From: Phallusia fumigata
Lineage: Eukaryota; Chordata; Ascidiacea; Phlebobranchia; Ascidiidae
Assembly: GCA_008931825.1 (NCBI GenBank)
Contig: QXVZ01000175.1
Span: 1 to 50,112, forward strand
Length of the DNA: 50,112 bases
Direction of reading: 5' to 3'
Shown: one piece after another, positions 47,320 through 50,112 of the stretch
Layout of the letters: every line of letters begins with the position of its first letter
Numbering within the stretch: the stretch's first letter is position 1
Notes under the pieces: generated by a model
The model's input: only the letters and a program-made list of their open reading frames with translations
Database searches by the model: none
What the model was told of the DNA's origin: nothing
Program-made: the position numbers and the translations under genes

Positions 47320-50112
47320 TTACATTTTCACGTATTGCGCTTCCGAATCCGATGAGGGCTGGACAATATCCACGTAGACGTTTTTTCGTTGTCCAACATT
47401 CACGTAGCTGCTACTGCTCACAATACTTCTGCCTGCAATCAAAATTCCCAAATATTACAAATGATTAAATTCAAAGTTGAACAAAACTTACTAGATGCAA
47501 CACCTGGGCTTGATTGAACCAATCCGATTTGTTCACTGCAATACATTACTGTTATTATTAGTACATTTGTAGCAGTCCAAGTTCGTACCTTGTTGCGTAA
47601 GGTCGTACTGATAAACTATCGTCAGTGGGTATCTGAATCTTGTTTGGTTCTCCATCAAATCGGTACACTTCCACCTCACTGGTCTCTGAGAATTTAAAGA
47701 AACTTTGTAATCTGTTTTTGCAGGCTTGTGTCATTTTGGACTTTGCTGTATTGATTACCTACTATTTGAATTATGCTGCGCTCAAGGAGGAGTGTCAATT
47801 AATTTAGCATACGGAAGTCGTTGTCATTGAATTACTTCCCATTTTTACGCAATGGTGCGATACTAATTTTATCATGGGATTTAATTTCGTCAACACAATG
47901 CATTTATCTAAGTTGGTTTTAGTAAATTTTCATGCTCAGTCCAATTACTTTTCAACAGGCCAGTGAATATGTGTTTTCTGTTATTCTCACCTACTATTTG
48001 AAGCATGTTGTGTTCTTGAAGGCTTGTCTTGATGCTTAAATTGATTGAAAACGAATATTTACTTTTGTTTTGTGATGCAAACACAAAAACTAGAAGCCTT
48101 ATTGTTTTGATGAACAATGTTTCAATGTAAGTGGCAAAATTATCAACTCTTACTTTTCCAAAGTCGCAATTCGTTTCCTCATCTTGCAGATGCATGCCGC
48201 CAGTACAACAATAATGATAAAGGACATCAACCCCACTCCAAAAGTGATGATATGATATCCTAAAAAGGATTGTACCGTAAACCGCTGTATTATGTTTAAA
48301 TTAGAGTTCAGTTGACCGTATATATTCAGGGCAATCTTGTAGTTACAAATTTTGCAAAACTTTACGCAAAGATTGGGTGATAATGCACATAGCATTGCCT
48401 TCAACTCGTACTCAACTAATATACACTGGTACTTTGTCAGAAGCATGTGACGTCACGCATCGACAAATCTCCTTGATGGTTCCGCACGAATGATTTTTAT
48501 CCTTCCGTGTACAGTTTCTGCCAAAAGAAATTATTCAACATCAAATCACTGCATCGCATTCCCTTTTTATCTACCTTCTTCTCTCGCGCGACGCTGTAGA
48601 CCCGGATATATTGAACGTACAGCTCCACCCACTCCATGAGCCATAGCACGGTTTTGTGTTGCACGCTTTCTGCGTGACGCGCACTGATGACGTACCTGGA
48701 AAACATTAGCATATTAGACACAATGTAAATGGCAAACTCGTGTCTAAGATGTCCTCTTCTATGTCTAGGTCGCCAAAAGGACTTTGTTTTGCCAAGGGGT
48801 CGTATACTTAATTGCATGTTTAAAAGGTATCAAAATTAGACATGTGTCAAATTTTGTTTCTATTTGCGATTTTATCCTTCTTTCTTTGATGTGGTGATCA
48901 ATGGACTAGGGACCTAAAGACGGCTGGGTTTTAGTTTTTTTTATTTATTTGGGAACGGTATTATTTCAAAATCAAAGTCCTGTGTTACTCAAACATACTG
49001 TAAGAATATTACTTTTAATTTACCACCAAGACTGCCTGCGTTACTCGTCCTGATATGATAAAACGATTTTATAAAATCAGTTTTTTTTGTGAAATAAAAA
49101 CATTTCATAGCGTTTTAACTCCAGTATTAAAGGCGTGTTTGACACCTTAACACGATTTACAAACCCATAGTTGCCTTAACTTCGGCAGTGAAATATTTCA
49201 GCCGTTTTTAAAACCATTTACGAAAGTAACCGAAGTACCTGGTTACAACCTGTATTATATTAAGTAATCGTCAAATGTATGCATTAAACCTACCACCACA
49301 CAGAGTGCTCGATCGTCCATCGTATGAACAATTGCTGATTAAGAGCTTGATTCCGCCGCCACACGTCTGTGAGCAAGGGTAGTATTGTGTCCAATTGCTC
49401 CAAGTAGGACAGGGTAGTGTGTTGCATGGCTGGTTGGTTAACCTTGTGCTAATGCTTTCTCTGCTGCCGTTCGTCCCGTTGCAGTTGTATGAGGATACAA
49501 GTGTTGCGCTGCCTGTAACTCATGTGGTTTAAGGTTCGAATTTGGTTGGTATTGTTGCGGTTGTATAGGTGACTAAAACGTTACTACGTCCCTGTACGTG
49601 TGTGACTGTGTCTATTTAAAACTATTAAAAAATGTCAATCAAAGGCAGATTTCAATGAACTTTTAAGCTAATTTTGCAGCATTTTCTCAAAACTGTTTTC
49701 ATAAAGTGGAACACCGAAATTCACAGGAAAATGTCCTTGTGTGCTTATCTAATCATGTACCAAGCACTTATGTGATAAAACCTGCAAGCATATTTGTTTG
49801 TGCCTTGTCGTCATACCAGTCAATGTTTTGGATGCGTAAAACAGGCGACTGTTTGTTGCCTTTTGGACATAGGCGCTTAAGCAAATAAACACAACTCATT
49901 GCGTTAATAATCTCAACCTATGAAGCAAAAACAAGTTATAAAACGTACCTTTGCTAAACTCTTGACACTGGAGAGTTTGTATTTTATTTCCCCCGCCGCA
50001 TGGTTGTGAACAGGTTGAACTCGATGGAACCCACAGTCCAGTACAAGTTTGTTCGTTGTAACATCGAAGTTTTTGAATTCTTGTACACTTTGGCCGTCTT
50101 TTGCACGAAGAT
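47320..50112 (-). CDS. Receptor I: multi-TSP1 receptor, 5' end beyond the window
   Basis: Partial. Exons: 49949 to beyond 50112, then 49294-49512, 48575-48695, 48417-48517, 48154-48259, 47991-48034, 47589-47685, 47492-47535, 47320-47432. The ectodomain has TCSQPCGGG, then PTWSNW with CSQTCGGG, then a split TSP1 (YGSWSGWSC... with NHSCGTIKEICRC) like the fourth TSP1 of receptor A. Helix FGVGLMSFIIIVVLAACIC followed by KMRKR. The tail has VYRFDGEPNK and a last exon with SSYVNV, NVYVDI and terminal QYVKM. YxNx and YxxM match known Grb2 and PI3-kinase SH2 targets. The donor at 48417 is weak and was chosen for phase. The signal exon should lie just beyond 50112. Confidence 0.8.

Noticed and set aside
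1..50112. CRISPR arrays, rRNA, tRNA genes, viral or transposase coding sequence
   Set aside because: No regularly spaced repeats, no rRNA-like sequence, no complete tRNA fold that I could support, and no integrase, reverse transcriptase or transposase motifs were seen.

Overview
The window reads as nuclear DNA of an invertebrate animal. It is AT-rich, genes have many small exons with GT-AG introns, and both strands carry metazoan-only families. A Ciona-like tunicate is my best guess, from the compact introns, the large TSP1 receptor family and signs of a very heterozygous assembly. The sequence alone does not prove the species.

Left end (24-7423, + strand): eight exons of an axonemal dynein heavy chain, running from the linker region into AAA1 (Walker A GPAGTGKT, Walker B-type ACFDEFNR). 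The gene stops after the AAA1 exon, and I find no downstream dynein exon on the + strand. Two of its exons occur twice (3699-4656 and 5598-6558). The extra copy lies between two single Ns and looks like an allelic contig placed in tandem.

Rest of the window (8317-50112, - strand): a head-to-tail array of single-pass membrane receptors that I reconstructed exon by exon. Each intact gene has a signal-peptide exon that also carries a first thrombospondin type 1 (TSP1) repeat. Then come a cysteine-rich TSP1 exon and a third TSP1 exon. Genes A to E and G follow with a Thr-rich stalk; H has a shorter linker and in I no Thr-rich stalk is seen. All have one transmembrane helix and a tyrosine-motif tail. 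I call them A (8317-14278), B (15455-20197), C (23909-27136), D (28081-30992), E (32684-34767), F (36718-37963, pseudogene), G (39661-41482), H (42923-46614) and I (47320 to beyond the window). An orphan three-exon tail cassette sits at 21449-21894, and decayed tail exons lie in some spacers. Exon phases match throughout, and the summed lengths of A, B, C, D, E, G and H are whole numbers of codons.

The ectodomains of B to G are very alike, but the tails fall into types. C, D, E, F and the orphan have GYVRPN plus YVDL/YMDL plus a terminal RNYEN(I)-type end. B and G share a YAVV motif. A has about 15 tyrosines including YEEV, YEEI and YxxM. H has serial YxxP exons. I has YVNV, YVDI and YVKM. 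Similar outsides with different signalling insides resemble paired receptor families, so an immune or allorecognition-type role is a reasonable but unproven inference. Two hAT-like MITEs, several short repeats and conserved promoter blocks fill the spacers.
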